From: Streptomyces sp. CBMA152
GTDB lineage: Bacteria > Actinomycetota > Actinomycetes > Streptomycetales > Streptomycetaceae
Direction: 5' to 3'
Assembly (NCBI RefSeq): GCF_014596475.1
Contig: NZ_MECJ01000019.1
Span: 83,412-147,411, forward strand
DNA length: 64,000 nt
Part shown: one piece after another, positions 57,070 to 64,000 of the stretch
Numbering within the stretch: the first letter of the stretch is position 1
Layout of the letters: every line of letters begins with the position of its first letter
Translations under genes and position numbers: made by a program
Notes under the pieces: generated by a model
Database searches by the model: none
The model's input: only the letters and a program-made list of their open reading frames with translations
What the model was told of the DNA's origin: nothing

Positions 57070-57100
57070 TACACCGTAAGGGGCTTCCTTGTACGGTGTA
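57070..57100. promoter_or_regulatory. Inverted repeat in MFS promoter
   Basis: TACACCGTA (57070-57078) and TACGGTGTA (57092-57100) form a perfect 9-bp inverted repeat, with a related GTACAGCGTA just downstream (57045-57054). It is located 43-73 bases upstream of the exporter start; likely a TetR-type operator. Confidence 0.6.
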
Positions 57101-57149
57101 AAGCGATTTCCGTCTGGACGCTGGCAACTGGGTGGGAGCGGGTGGGTAG

Positions 57150-57265
57150 GGGCTGAGCGCGCAGTTCCCCGCGCCCCTGGGTATTTAGGGGCGCGGGGAA
57201 CTGCGCGAGCAACCCAGCACGATCCGCAGCCGAACAGATCCCCCGGAGGGTTTAGGGAAGGGGCG
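57150..57265. repeat. Interspersed GC-rich repeat, inverted pair
   Basis: Two oppositely oriented core copies, with 21-bp perfect arms at 57158-57178 and 57187-57207 and an 8-base loop, make one of the strongest hairpins in the window. The tail CCCGGAGGGTTTAGGGAAGG completes the usual flanks. Confidence 0.85.
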
Positions 57266-57274
57266 GGGTGGGGG

Positions 57275-57415
57275 CTACTCCGCCGGCGACGCCAGGTCGT
57301 AGAACGTCGCACCCGCCGCGGCCAAACCGCCGAAGCGGTCGGCCGGGCCGGGGACGCGGCTGCCCGGGCCGAGATCCGCCAGGGCCGCGGCGCGGAGGCC
57401 CGGGCACCGGTTCAC
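57275..57415 (-). CDS. 46-residue ORF coupled to an orphan response regulator; possible remnant
   Basis: The GTG at 57415 overlaps the response regulator stop in the GTGA pattern typical of a coupled kinase gene. The frame reads VNRCPGLRAAALADLGPGSRVPG, then a short segment ending TFYDLASPAE, stop TAG. Almost every codon ends in G or C, so it looks coding. It does not resemble a histidine kinase and is far too short to be one. It may be a true small protein or the joined remains of a deleted neighbour whose far end now abuts the repeat block. Confidence 0.4.
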   Translation of the reverse strand: MNRCPGLRAAALADLGPGSRVPGPADRFGGLAAAGATFYDLASPAE

Positions 57416-58149
57416 TCACCGGGCTTGATCAGATACCCCGCCCCCCGCCGAGTGTGGATCATCGGCGAGCGCCCCGCGTCGATCTTCCGGCGCAGATACG
57501 AGATGTACAGCTCCACGACGTTGGCCTGGCCGCCGAAGTCGTACGACCAGACCCGGTCGAGGATCTGCGCCTTGCTCAGCACACGGCGCGGGTTGCGCAT
57601 CAGGAACCGCAGCAGTTCGAACTCGGTGGCGGTGAGATGGATGTTGACCCCGCCCCGGGTCACGTCGTGGCTGTCCTCGTCGAGCGTGAGGTCGCCCACG
57701 ACCAGCAGCGACTCGCTCCGTACGGCCGCCGTGCCGGAGCGCCGGATCAGCCCGCGCAGCCGCGCCACGACCTCTTCGAGCGAGAACGGCTTGGTGACGT
57801 AGTCGTCGCCCCCGGCCGTGAGCCCCGCGATCCGGTCCTCGACCGCGTCCTTGGCGGTGAGGAACAGCACGGGCACGTCCGGGAGTTCGCGCCGCAGCCG
57901 CCCGAGGACGGCGAGGCCGTCCATGTCGGGCAGCATGATGTCGAGGATGACGACGTCGGGCCGGAAGTCCCGGGCGGCCCGCACCGCACCGGCTCCGTCC
58001 CCGGCGCTGCGCACCTCCCACCCTTCGTAGCGCAGCGCCATCGACAGCAGCTCGCTGAGCGCCGCCTCGTCGTCCACGACGAGCACCCGGACGGCCGCGC
58101 CGTCCGCCCTGAGCAATTCGGTACGCCCCTGGGGGGAGATGGTGGTCAT
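57412..58149 (-). CDS. OmpR/PhoB-family response regulator
   Basis: 245 residues. Receiver domain with phospho-acceptor D70 (VVILDIMLPDMDG), conserved T (FLTAKD) and K120 (DDYVTKPFSLEE), then a winged-helix DNA-binding domain from about residue 150 (VNIHLTATEFELLRFLMRNPRRVLSKAQILDRVWSYDFGGQANVVELYISYLRRKID). Normally such genes are followed by a histidine kinase; here a 46-residue ORF overlaps the stop instead, so the regulator appears orphaned. ATG at 58149 is preceded by a GGGTGGGGGC stretch. Confidence 0.93.
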   Translation of the reverse strand: MTTISPQGRTELLRADGAAVRVLVVDDEAALSELLSMALRYEGWEVRSAGDGAGAVRAARDFRPDVVILDIMLPDMDGLAVLGRLRRELPDVPVLFLTAKDAVEDRIAGLTAGGDDYVTKPFSLEEVVARLRGLIRRSGTAAVRSESLLVVGDLTLDEDSHDVTRGGVNIHLTATEFELLRFLMRNPRRVLSKAQILDRVWSYDFGGQANVVELYISYLRRKIDAGRSPMIHTRRGAGYLIKPGE

Positions 58150-58243
58150 GCCCCCACCCTGTGAGCGGCCCGTGAGAACACCCTTGGGCGTTTCTGTGAA
58201 TTACCTGAGAAGTTACGAGGCGGGGCGATGCCGGGTGCCCTAC

Positions 58244-58318
58244 AAGGGGCGCGGGGCTGTGACATTGTGCGGCTCCGCCGCGTGGGCGCGACCAGCCACA
58301 GACGGCCCGCACCCGACA
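58244..58318. repeat. Divergent copy of the interspersed GC-rich repeat
   Basis: Begins with AGGGGCGCGGGG but the central part is replaced (CTGTGACATTGTGCGGCTCC), and ends with the usual GCGCGACCAGCCACAGACGG tail. A recombined or alternative form of the element. Confidence 0.7.
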
Positions 58319-58324
58319 ACGCTC

Positions 58325-58693
58325 CTAAGAGGCCGCGCCGCTCCCACCGTCCCGCACGAAGTGGTACGCCCGCTCAACCTTGGCAACATGCAGGCTGTAG
58401 CTCTCGTACCACTCGGCCCGCCCGCGCCGCTGCGCACGCTGATGCTCCAGCCGCGACCGCCACGCGGCAATCGCGTCCTCGTCGCGGAAGTACCCCACGG
58501 TGATCCCGAGCCCGCCGGGCGTACGCGCGGACTCGTACCCCAGATACCCGGGTATCTCCTTCACCAGCTCGTTCATGAGCTCGGCGGTCTCTCCGTACCC
58601 CCGGTCCCCTTCCGTACGCAGGGAGGTGAACACGACGGTGTAGTAAGGCGGTTCGATACCGGCGACAAGACCGGCCACAAGGTGATCGCTCAT
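58325..58693 (-). CDS. Antibiotic biosynthesis monooxygenase (ABM)-fold protein
   Basis: 122 residues. A ferredoxin-like ABM domain is recognised in YYTVVFTSLRTEGDRGYGETAELMNELVKEIPGYLGYESARTPGGLGITVGYFRDEDAIAAWRSRLEHQRAQRRGRAEWYESYSLHVAKVERAY. Most such small actinobacterial members lack a known substrate; they can act as cofactor-free oxygenases or haem-degrading-like proteins. Stand-alone gene with no pathway context. Confidence 0.88.
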   Translation of the reverse strand: MSDHLVAGLVAGIEPPYYTVVFTSLRTEGDRGYGETAELMNELVKEIPGYLGYESARTPGGLGITVGYFRDEDAIAAWRSRLEHQRAQRRGRAEWYESYSLHVAKVERAYHFVRDGGSGAAS

Positions 58694-58825
58694 GCGGCAA
58701 CCTTCAGCTGTCAGTGGTCAACGTGTCCATACCCCTTACCGGAAGGGATCCAAAGGGGATCCAACTCTTGACCAAGGGGTACGGTGAGCGGCCCGGACGG
58801 CCTGGCGAGCGGGTCGGAAGCGGGT

Positions 58826-59713
58826 TCAGAACAGCTGGTCCTGCGGGTCGGGCCGCCGCCCCCGAAGCGCCCGTACGGGCACGGTCACGCCCCCGTCCCC
58901 AGGCGCGGCCCCCACCAGCCCCCACCCGCTCATGAGCCGCGTGTCCAGGACGACCACACGCCCGTCCCCCGTACCGAGATGCAGATCGGGCCCGGCCGCG
59001 GCCAGGACGCGCCCGGCGACGACCCCTTCGGGCACCAGCTCCGCGACCACCCCGTCGGCCGGCCCAAGCCCGGGCAGGCCGAACACCCGGGCGTGGTCGA
59101 CGACGTCGCAGCCCAGCGCCGCCAGCGACTCCGGCCACCCGGCCAGCGCGACGGCCCGCGCGTGCACCCCCGCCACCTCACCGGCCCGCTCCTCGGCACC
59201 GGGCAGAGCGGCCCGTATCGCCCGCTTCTGCTCGTACGAGATCCGGTCTGGCACCCCCAACGCGGCCCGCAGCAGCTCCTCGCAGCGCCGCGCGGCCATC
59301 AGCGGCCCCCGCCCGAGCCACGAGAACGCAACCGCCCCCTGCTCCCGCAGCCGGGCACCCCCGCGCTCCTCGGCGGTGATCCCGACCTTGACGAGCCCGG
59401 GCCCGAACCAGGCCAGGTAGACCCGGTAGACCCGAGGATCATCGGGCACCCCGTCGGCGGCGACGGAATGCACCCGATCGAGCCGCCCGCACTCGGCGCA
59501 CCGGGCCTGCCCACTGCCCCGCGCCACGAGCACGCGCCCCGGACACGCATTCCCCCGCGCCCCCACACACGTACGCTCCCCCACCACCCGGAAGCCGATC
59601 TCACCCCCGTACGCGATCGCACTGACCCGCCGCTCCCCGACACCCCGCTCCCACACCAGCCCAGGCCCGTCCTCCCCCCATCGCACCCCACCACTGCGCC
59701 ACACCCCAGCCAT
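58826..59713 (-). CDS. DUF2797 domain-containing protein
   Basis: 295 residues from ATG 59713 (MAGVWRSGGVRWGEDGPGLVW). The sequence contains a Cys cluster (RTCVGARG, then GKCPG-like ARGNACPGRVLVARGSGQARCAECGRLDRVHS) that looks like a zinc site, and the VYLAWFGPGLVKVGITAEERGGARLREQGAVAFSWLGRG block that is the DUF2797 hallmark and resembles a GIY-YIG nuclease core (VYLA..LVKVGIT). The exact activity is unknown. Family proteins are chromosomal and widespread in Streptomyces. It precedes a strong terminator and two tRNA genes. Confidence 0.85.
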   Translation of the reverse strand: MAGVWRSGGVRWGEDGPGLVWERGVGERRVSAIAYGGEIGFRVVGERTCVGARGNACPGRVLVARGSGQARCAECGRLDRVHSVAADGVPDDPRVYRVYLAWFGPGLVKVGITAEERGGARLREQGAVAFSWLGRGPLMAARRCEELLRAALGVPDRISYEQKRAIRAALPGAEERAGEVAGVHARAVALAGWPESLAALGCDVVDHARVFGLPGLGPADGVVAELVPEGVVAGRVLAAAGPDLHLGTGDGRVVVLDTRLMSGWGLVGAAPGDGGVTVPVRALRGRRPDPQDQLF

Positions 59714-59775
59714 GTCCACGACGGTAGCGGGGACCACTGACAACGGGACGGAACGCCGGAGCGCGGACATACGAG

Positions 59776-59807
59776 AAAGGCCCCCCGGATCTCTCCGGGG
59801 GGCCTTT
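59776..59807. terminator. Hairpin terminator for tRNA-Arg
   Basis: AAAGGCCCCCCGGA (59776-59789) and TCCGGGGGGCCTTT (59794-59807) pair as a perfect 14-bp stem with a 4-base loop, just downstream of the leftward tRNA-Arg and ending in T residues on that strand. Confidence 0.9.
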
Positions 59808-59813
59808 CGGCTG

Positions 59814-59886
59814 TGCACTCGGCAGGATTCGAACCTGCAACCTTCTGATCCGTAGTCAGATGCTCTATCCGTTAAGCTACGAGTGC
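59814..59886 (-). tRNA. tRNA-Arg (anticodon ACG)
   Basis: 73 nt including discriminator A. Acceptor GCACTCG/CGAGTGC pairs fully; D-arm TAGCTTAACGGATAGAGCA; anticodon stem TCTGA/TCAGA with loop CTACGGA, so anticodon ACG, read as inosine after TadA action; T-arm GCAGGTTCGAATCCTGC. CCA is not encoded. Confidence 0.97.
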
Positions 59887-60187
59887 TTGTTGCGTTTGCT
59901 TCCCGGTTTTTTTCTTCCCGGTCGGCGTTGCGGGAACAACATTACATGAACCGCGCCGTGACGCGAAATCCATTCCCCACACCCCACCTGACCTGCGAAA
60001 ACGCCTCTGCGTGAGCAAGGACGGGAAGAGCGGGCCGCGGGCGGCGATGTGCCCGTAAGAGGCGAAATGTGACCGGGGTCACCGGATCTGCGGGTCTCGT
60101 ACGGGCGTAACCGGCCTCGACGGGGGGCAGCCTCAACAGTCGGGCGTCCGAGCCTCACTCGGTCCGCACCCGCCCCCGGAAACGGCC
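59887..60187. other. Gene-free stretch between two tRNA genes
   Basis: About 300 bases with no ORF showing coding bias and no recognised RNA gene. A TTT-rich run after the tRNA (59904-59915) is the leading part of the tRNA-Arg promoter region. I see nothing else. Confidence 0.5.
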
Positions 60188-60216
60188 GAAGCCCCGGCCG
60201 TGAGGGCCGGGGCTTC
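60188..60216. terminator. Hairpin terminator for tRNA-Ser(GCT)
   Basis: GAAGCCCCGGCC (60188-60199) and GGCCGGGGCTTC (60205-60216) form a perfect 12-bp stem with a 5-base loop, just downstream of the leftward tRNA-Ser. Confidence 0.88.
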
Positions 60217-60228
60217 GGGTCTTGCTGG

Positions 60229-60319
60229 CGGAGGCGGAGGGATTTGAACCCTCGATGGGCTTTAAGACCCAAACCGCATTAGCAGTGCGGCGCCATAGAC
60301 CGGACTAGGCGACGCCTCC
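60229..60319 (-). tRNA. tRNA-Ser (anticodon GCT)
   Basis: 91-nt class II tRNA including discriminator G. Acceptor GGAGGCG/CGCCTCC pairs fully; anticodon stem CCGCA/TGCGG with loop CTGCTAA, anticodon GCT; long variable arm around GGGTCTTAAAGCCC; T-arm GAGGGTTCAAATCCCTC. The next three bases on its strand read CCA (60228-60226), so the 3' end may be encoded, unlike the other two tRNAs here. Confidence 0.97.
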
Positions 60320-60550
60320 AGCACACCGTCTCGCGTACGCGAAGTGGTGCGTGCAGATGATGACACAGCCTTGCTCCGCGTCACCAATCGCACCCCACGG
60401 TACTAGGCAGGCGGCCGCCAGAGCAAAGCGTTACGCGGGCGCGCAACGCGAGGGCGTGCGACGCGTTAGTCAGGGGGAAGCAGAAGCCCCCCCCGGCCCC
60501 CAGAAAGCCCCCGGTCCCTGGAAACCCCCGGCCCCTGGAGTCACACGCCC

Positions 60551-60991
60551 ATGTTGCGCCGCATCGCCCTCACCGCCCTCACCACCGCCGCCTTGTCCGC
60601 GTCCGGCTCCGCCGTCGCTTTAGCCGCACCACTGCCGCTGCCCACGCTCCCCCTCCTCGACGGCGGCAGCCCCGACCACCTCACGCTCACCGTCACGCAC
60701 AACGGGGAGACCGACGGGACGTACGAGCTGACATGTCACCCGGCGGGCGGGAACCATCCGCAGATCAATCAGGCGTGCGACCGGCTCGACCGGGTCACCA
60801 CCTGGGGCCGGGACCCGTTCGCGCCCGTCGCCCCCGGGACGGAGTGCACGATGATCTACGGCGGGCGCGCCACCGCCCACATCACCGGCAGCTGGGCCGG
60901 ACGGCCCGTGGACGCCACGTACCGCAGGACCGACGGATGCGAGATCGCGCGGTGGGACGCGCTCGTGCCGGTGCTGCCCGGCGCGCGGTGA
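60551..60991 (+). CDS. Subtilisin inhibitor (SSI)-like secreted protein
   Basis: 146 residues. A signal peptide (MLRRIALTALTTAALSASGSAVALA, cut near residue 25-26) exports it. The four SSI cysteines are present (about C62, C76, C99, C130), allowing the two family disulfides. The reactive-site loop aligns as CTMIYGG, putting the P1 residue at about M101. SSI proteins are dimeric inhibitors of subtilisin-like proteases, abundant in Streptomyces culture fluid. Its closing bases form the first part of a 51-bp tandem repeat (60981-61082). Confidence 0.9.
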   Translation: MLRRIALTALTTAALSASGSAVALAAPLPLPTLPLLDGGSPDHLTLTVTHNGETDGTYELTCHPAGGNHPQINQACDRLDRVTTWGRDPFAPVAPGTECTMIYGGRATAHITGSWAGRPVDATYRRTDGCEIARWDALVPVLPGAR

Positions 60992-61082
60992 GTACGGGTA
61001 CCCCGCCGCGGATCCCGAGGTGCACCCCGACGCGCGCGGTGAGCGCAGGTACCCCCACGCGTACCCTCAGGTGCACTCCGAC
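60981..61082. repeat. 51-bp imperfect tandem duplication after the SSI gene
   Basis: Units start at 60981 and 61032, each opening with GCGCGCGGTGAG and containing GGTACCCC and a GAGGTGCACCCCGAC-like end. The first unit includes the SSI stop codon. The period of 51 (17 codons) and later partial similarity (GCGTACGGCGAACCGGTGAG) suggest slippage. Confidence 0.75.
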
Positions 61083-61322
61083 GCGTACGGCGAACCGGTG
61101 AGCACGCCCGCGCGGCACCCGCGACACGCCGCCCCGGCCGGACCGGTGGGCGGGCAGGTGGGAGCGGTCCGACCCGTCGGTTCGATCTCCCGGCATACGC
61201 CATGGTCACAGAACCTTGGTGAGAGCTCCCCCTCATCCGCCGTCGCGCGGACATCCCCTGCCTTTAGACTCCCTCCCAGTGACAGGCCGCAAGGTGCAGT
61301 GGTTCAGGGAGGAAGCGTCGTC

Positions 61323-64000
61323 GTGAGCAGCAGGCCATCCCGAGGCGCTGCTCGCCTCGCAGCCATACTTGACGCCCTTCCGGACGGGCTCGTACTCGTC
61401 AACTGCAACGGCACGGTCGTCAACGCCAACACCATCGCCCTGGAGATGTTCGAGTCCCCGGGCACCGGGCTGGTGGGGCGGGGCGTGCTCGACCTGCTGC
61501 CCACCTTCGACTCCAAGCTCATCCCCGGCTCGATGCGCCGCCCCGAGTCCGAGGACGAGCAGGGCCGCACCAAGCCGACCCGGATGGTGGCCCGGCGCAC
61601 CGACGGCAGCGAGTTCCCCGTCGAGGTGACCAGCGCCAACCTGGAGGACGGGCGCGACGCGTACGCCTCGCCGACCTCCACGTACGGCGGCGCCAGCGGG
61701 CACTTCTCCGGCGACGAACTGCTGATGATCGTCGTACGCGACCTCTCCGGCACCGTCGACACCGAGGCCGAACTGGCCCGTTCGCAGCGGCAGACCGAGA
61801 TGATCCTGCGGGCCGCGTCCGAGGGTGTCGTCGGCACGGACACGGACGGGCGCGTCGTCCTCGTCAACCCCGCCGCCGCCCAGATCCTCGGCTACCGCGC
61901 CAGCGACCTCGGCGGCCAGGAGTTGCACCCGCTGGTGCTGCACTCGCGCGGCGACGGCGAGCCGTTCCCGTACGAGGAGAGCCCGCTCGCCGACACGCTG
62001 AAGTCCGGCCGCAAGCACCGCGTACGCGGTCAGGTGCTGTGGGCGAAGAGCGGCGCGAGCGTGCCGGTCGACCTGACGACCGCGCCGGTACGGGACGGTG
62101 ACCTGCTGGTCGGCGCGGTGATGACCTTCACCGACCGCCGCCCGTACGAGGACCAGGCCGCCAAGCACGCGGAGATCCTGGAGCGCGAGACCTCGCGGCA
62201 CGCCGAGGTCCTGGAACGGGAGACCTCGCGCTACGACGCGCTCTCCGCCCGGCACCAGCAGCTGCTCTCCGTGCTCGGCGGCTCGCTGCGCGGCCCGCTG
62301 GACGAGCTGCGGCGCGAACTGTCCACGCTGGCGGCCGACGACGCGGGCCAGCTGTGGCCCGAGGCCAACCAGGTCCTGCACCATCTGGCCGCCGGCTACG
62401 CCCGGATGACCACGCTCGTCGACAACGTCCTCGCCTACCAGCGGCTCGACTCCGGCACGGAGCAGCTGAAGAAGGCGAAGGTGCTGGTCGGGACGGTCGT
62501 GACGGCGGGCGTCGAGGGCGCGATCGAGCTGATCGGCCCCGGACGGGCCCAGTTCGCCGTCCACGCGCCGCCGATCGAGGCCGAGATCGACCCGGCGCGC
62601 CTCGCGACCGCGCTGGCGCACCTGGTGGCGGACGTCGCGGGCGTCGACGCCACGGGCAACGCCCCGGTCGGCGCGGGCGGCTACATGGACTCGACGGTCG
62701 TGGTCGCGGCGGCGGTACGCGGCGAGGTCGTACGGATCGAGGTGCGCGGGCCGTACGCCGGGGGCGACCCGGTGCACGAGCCCATCGTCCGGGGCATCGT
62801 GGCCGCGCACGACGGCGTGCTCCAGACCGTCGAGGTGCCGGGCATGAGCGGCAGCGCGTACGTCCTTGAGGTCCCGCTGGGGGAGGGCGCCGGGTCGGTG
62901 CCGGAGCCTGCTGCGATGGGGACCGAGATCGCGTTGATGGGTGCCCAGGAGGGCGTCCAGCCGAGCGCTCAACTCTCCGCTCAACTTCCCGCGCAGCAGG
63001 GCGCTCCGGCCGCCGGCAGCGGCCGTCGACGCGCGCGACGGGCCTCCACGGACGCGTTCCTGGAGAGCCCGGTCGAGGAGGAGAAGACCCCGACGGGCCG
63101 CCGACGGGCCCGCGCCCAGGCCGAGGCCCAGGAGGGGCAGGGTGGCGACGCCGTGGCTGCGCCTGCCGCTGCCTCTGGTTCTCCCGCTGAGCACATCCCC
63201 TCGCAGCAGACGGGCGACGGCCCGGTGCCCGCAGAGGACGCCTCCGGTACGGGACGGCGGCGCGGGCGGCCCAGCCCCGCCGAGGACGCCCCCGCGCCCG
63301 CCGAGGGCTCGGTCGTCACCGCCGCCGAGAGCGAGCGCCGACAGGGCGCCGGACGCCCGGCCGCGCTGAGCGAGACCGTCCCGCCGCAGGGCATGGCCGC
63401 CGACCCGGACACCCCCTCGGGCCGCCGCGCCCGACGTGTCCTGCCCGCCGGAACGGGCACCGCAACGGGCGCCGGAACCAGCACCGGAACCGCCTCCGGG
63501 GAGCAGGAACCGAGCGGCCGCCGGGCCCGACGCGCCCTCGCCGCCGCACCCGCCCAGCCCGAGAACGAGGGCGCGGTACGCACGGCGTTCGCCCTGCCCC
63601 CCGCCGAGGCCGACCGCACGCCCCAGCCGACGAGCCCGCTCCCGGCCGCCCCCGACGGCCGCGTCCCGGCGACCGGCCCCGCCGAGGCCCACCGCCCCCT
63701 GGGCAACGGCCCCGTCCCGGCCACCGGCATCCCCACGAGCGCCCCGGCCCACCGCCCCCTCCCGAACGGCCCCGCCGCACCCGCACCCGTAACCCCTGAA
63801 GCCGAGCGCACCCCGCTGCCCTCGGCGGCCGGTCGCGGACGCCACGACGCCGTACGCCCCGAGCCCGACGAGCACACCCCGCCGCAGCCGCATCCCGTCG
63901 AGCAGCAGCCCATGTGGGCCGTGGGCGGGGCGGTTCCGGCGAGCGGTCCGGCGGCGCCGGGCACCAGCGGCGCCGCGACGCCGCAGCCCGCGCCCGTGCG
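61323..64000 (+). CDS. Large PAS-domain kinase-like signalling protein, 3' end cut by window
   Basis: At least 892 residues from GTG 61323, supported by GGGAGGAA upstream; it runs off the end. Residues about 10-135 and 150-265 form two PAS domains (LDALPDGLVLVNCNGTVVNANTIALEMF; ASEGVVGTDTDGRVVLVNPAAAQILGY). A coiled segment contains the repeat HAEILERETSRHAEVLERETSR. The following dimerisation helix (LLSVLGGSLRGPLDELRREL) has no His at the expected site, and no intact ATP-binding N-box is visible. From about residue 560 comes a long Ala/Pro/Gly-rich disordered tail with five GRRRAR/GRRAR-type motifs. Such proteins often end in response-regulator domains, which would lie beyond 64000. Confidence 0.82.
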   Translation, partial: MSSRPSRGAARLAAILDALPDGLVLVNCNGTVVNANTIALEMFESPGTGLVGRGVLDLLPTFDSKLIPGSMRRPESEDEQGRTKPTRMVARRTDGSEFPVEVTSANLEDGRDAYASPTSTYGGASGHFSGDELLMIVVRDLSGTVDTEAELARSQRQTEMILRAASEGVVGTDTDGRVVLVNPAAAQILGYRASDLGGQELHPLVLHSRGDGEPFPYEESPLADTLKSGRKHRVRGQVLWAKSGASVPVDLTTAPVRDGDLLVGAVMTFTDRRPYEDQAAKHAEILERETSRHAEVLERETSRYDALSARHQQLLSVLGGSLRGPLDELRRELSTLAADDAGQLWPEANQVLHHLAAGYARMTTLVDNVLAYQRLDSGTEQLKKAKVLVGTVVTAGVEGAIELIGPGRAQFAVHAPPIEAEIDPARLATALAHLVADVAGVDATGNAPVGAGGYMDSTVVVAAAVRGEVVRIEVRGPYAGGDPVHEPIVRGIVAAHDGVLQTVEVPGMSGSAYVLEVPLGEGAGSVPEPAAMGTEIALMGAQEGVQPSAQLSAQLPAQQGAPAAGSGRRRARRASTDAFLESPVEEEKTPTGRRRARAQAEAQEGQGGDAVAAPAAASGSPAEHIPSQQTGDGPVPAEDASGTGRRRGRPSPAEDAPAPAEGSVVTAAESERRQGAGRPAALSETVPPQGMAADPDTPSGRRARRVLPAGTGTATGAGTSTGTASGEQEPSGRRARRALAAAPAQPENEGAVRTAFALPPAEADRTPQPTSPLPAAPDGRVPATGPAEAHRPLGNGPVPATGIPTSAPAHRPLPNGPAAPAPVTPEAERTPLPSAAGRGRHDAVRPEPDEHTPPQPHPVEQQPMWAVGGAVPASGPAAPGTSGAATPQPAPV

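Noticed and set aside
61233..63893. An 886-residue open frame on the minus strand opposite the PAS-domain gene
   Set aside because: It mirrors the GC-rich coding pattern of the plus-strand gene; the plus strand has a ribosome-binding site, two PAS domains and proper codon bias.

Overview
The window is chromosomal DNA from a Streptomyces-type actinomycete. It is very GC-rich with strong GC bias at third codon positions, carries a bifunctional germacradienol/geosmin synthase, a subtilisin-inhibitor-type secreted protein and rare TTA codons, and many intergenic gaps hold a GC-rich interspersed repeat. All functions below are read from the sequence and family knowledge; no search was run.

Layout. 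(1) 205-4680: small membrane protein, RsbW-like ATP-binding protein, GntR/UTRA regulator with three matching operator-like palindromes, DUF1152 protein, and a serine hydrolase behind a perfect 31-bp palindrome. (2) 4715-17164: a divergent biosynthetic locus. Leftward: an ATP-grasp ligase, a PPOX-fold protein and an enolase-superfamily dipeptide-epimerase-like enzyme. Rightward: a 19-codon peptide gene with an excellent ribosome-binding site, a GC hairpin, then seven closely spaced, mostly overlapping genes (FGE-like enzyme, metallo-beta-lactamase-fold protein, esterase, glutamine-dependent asparagine-synthetase-like enzyme, an unknown protein, aldehyde dehydrogenase, threonine-aldolase-like enzyme). 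Three of these genes contain a TTA codon. (3) 17432-18982: a short secreted peptide divergent from a LuxR-type regulator. (4) 19290-37117: a second biosynthetic locus. A leftward 12-gene operon (two ATP-grasp ligases, a solute-binding protein without signal peptide, two SidA-type N-monooxygenases, a diaminobutyrate-type aminotransferase, cupin, DAO-type oxidase, serine acetyltransferase, MetRS-like protein, permease, rhodanese) faces a rightward set (MFS exporter, DinB, 2OG-Fe dioxygenase, GNAT, AzlC, AzlD).

The most interesting system is region 4. N-monooxygenase plus cupin plus MetRS-like protein plus DAO-type oxidase is the enzyme set known from hydrazine-forming (N-N bond) pathways, but here the cupin and MetRS-like parts are separate genes and no carrier-protein assembly line is present. 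A 33-bp inverted repeat upstream of the secreted peptide recurs with the same length and arms in the divergent promoter of region 4, which suggests that the LuxR-type regulator of region 3 controls it. Region 2 is a candidate peptide-linked or peptide-scaffold pathway of unknown product.

(5) 37190-64000 is mostly ordinary chromosome: ECF sigma factor with an NmrA-like partner, cation efflux protein, geosmin synthase, GAF-ANTAR regulator, DNA glycosylase, upp, tadA, tRNA-Ser(CGA), two sporulation-type sigma factors (sigF and sigN type), MarR/MFS and MFS/TetR pairs, an orphan response regulator, tRNA-Arg(ACG), tRNA-Ser(GCT), an SSI-type inhibitor, and the start of a large PAS-domain kinase-like protein cut by the window end. 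Bases 1-204 and 59887-60187 show no gene I can support.
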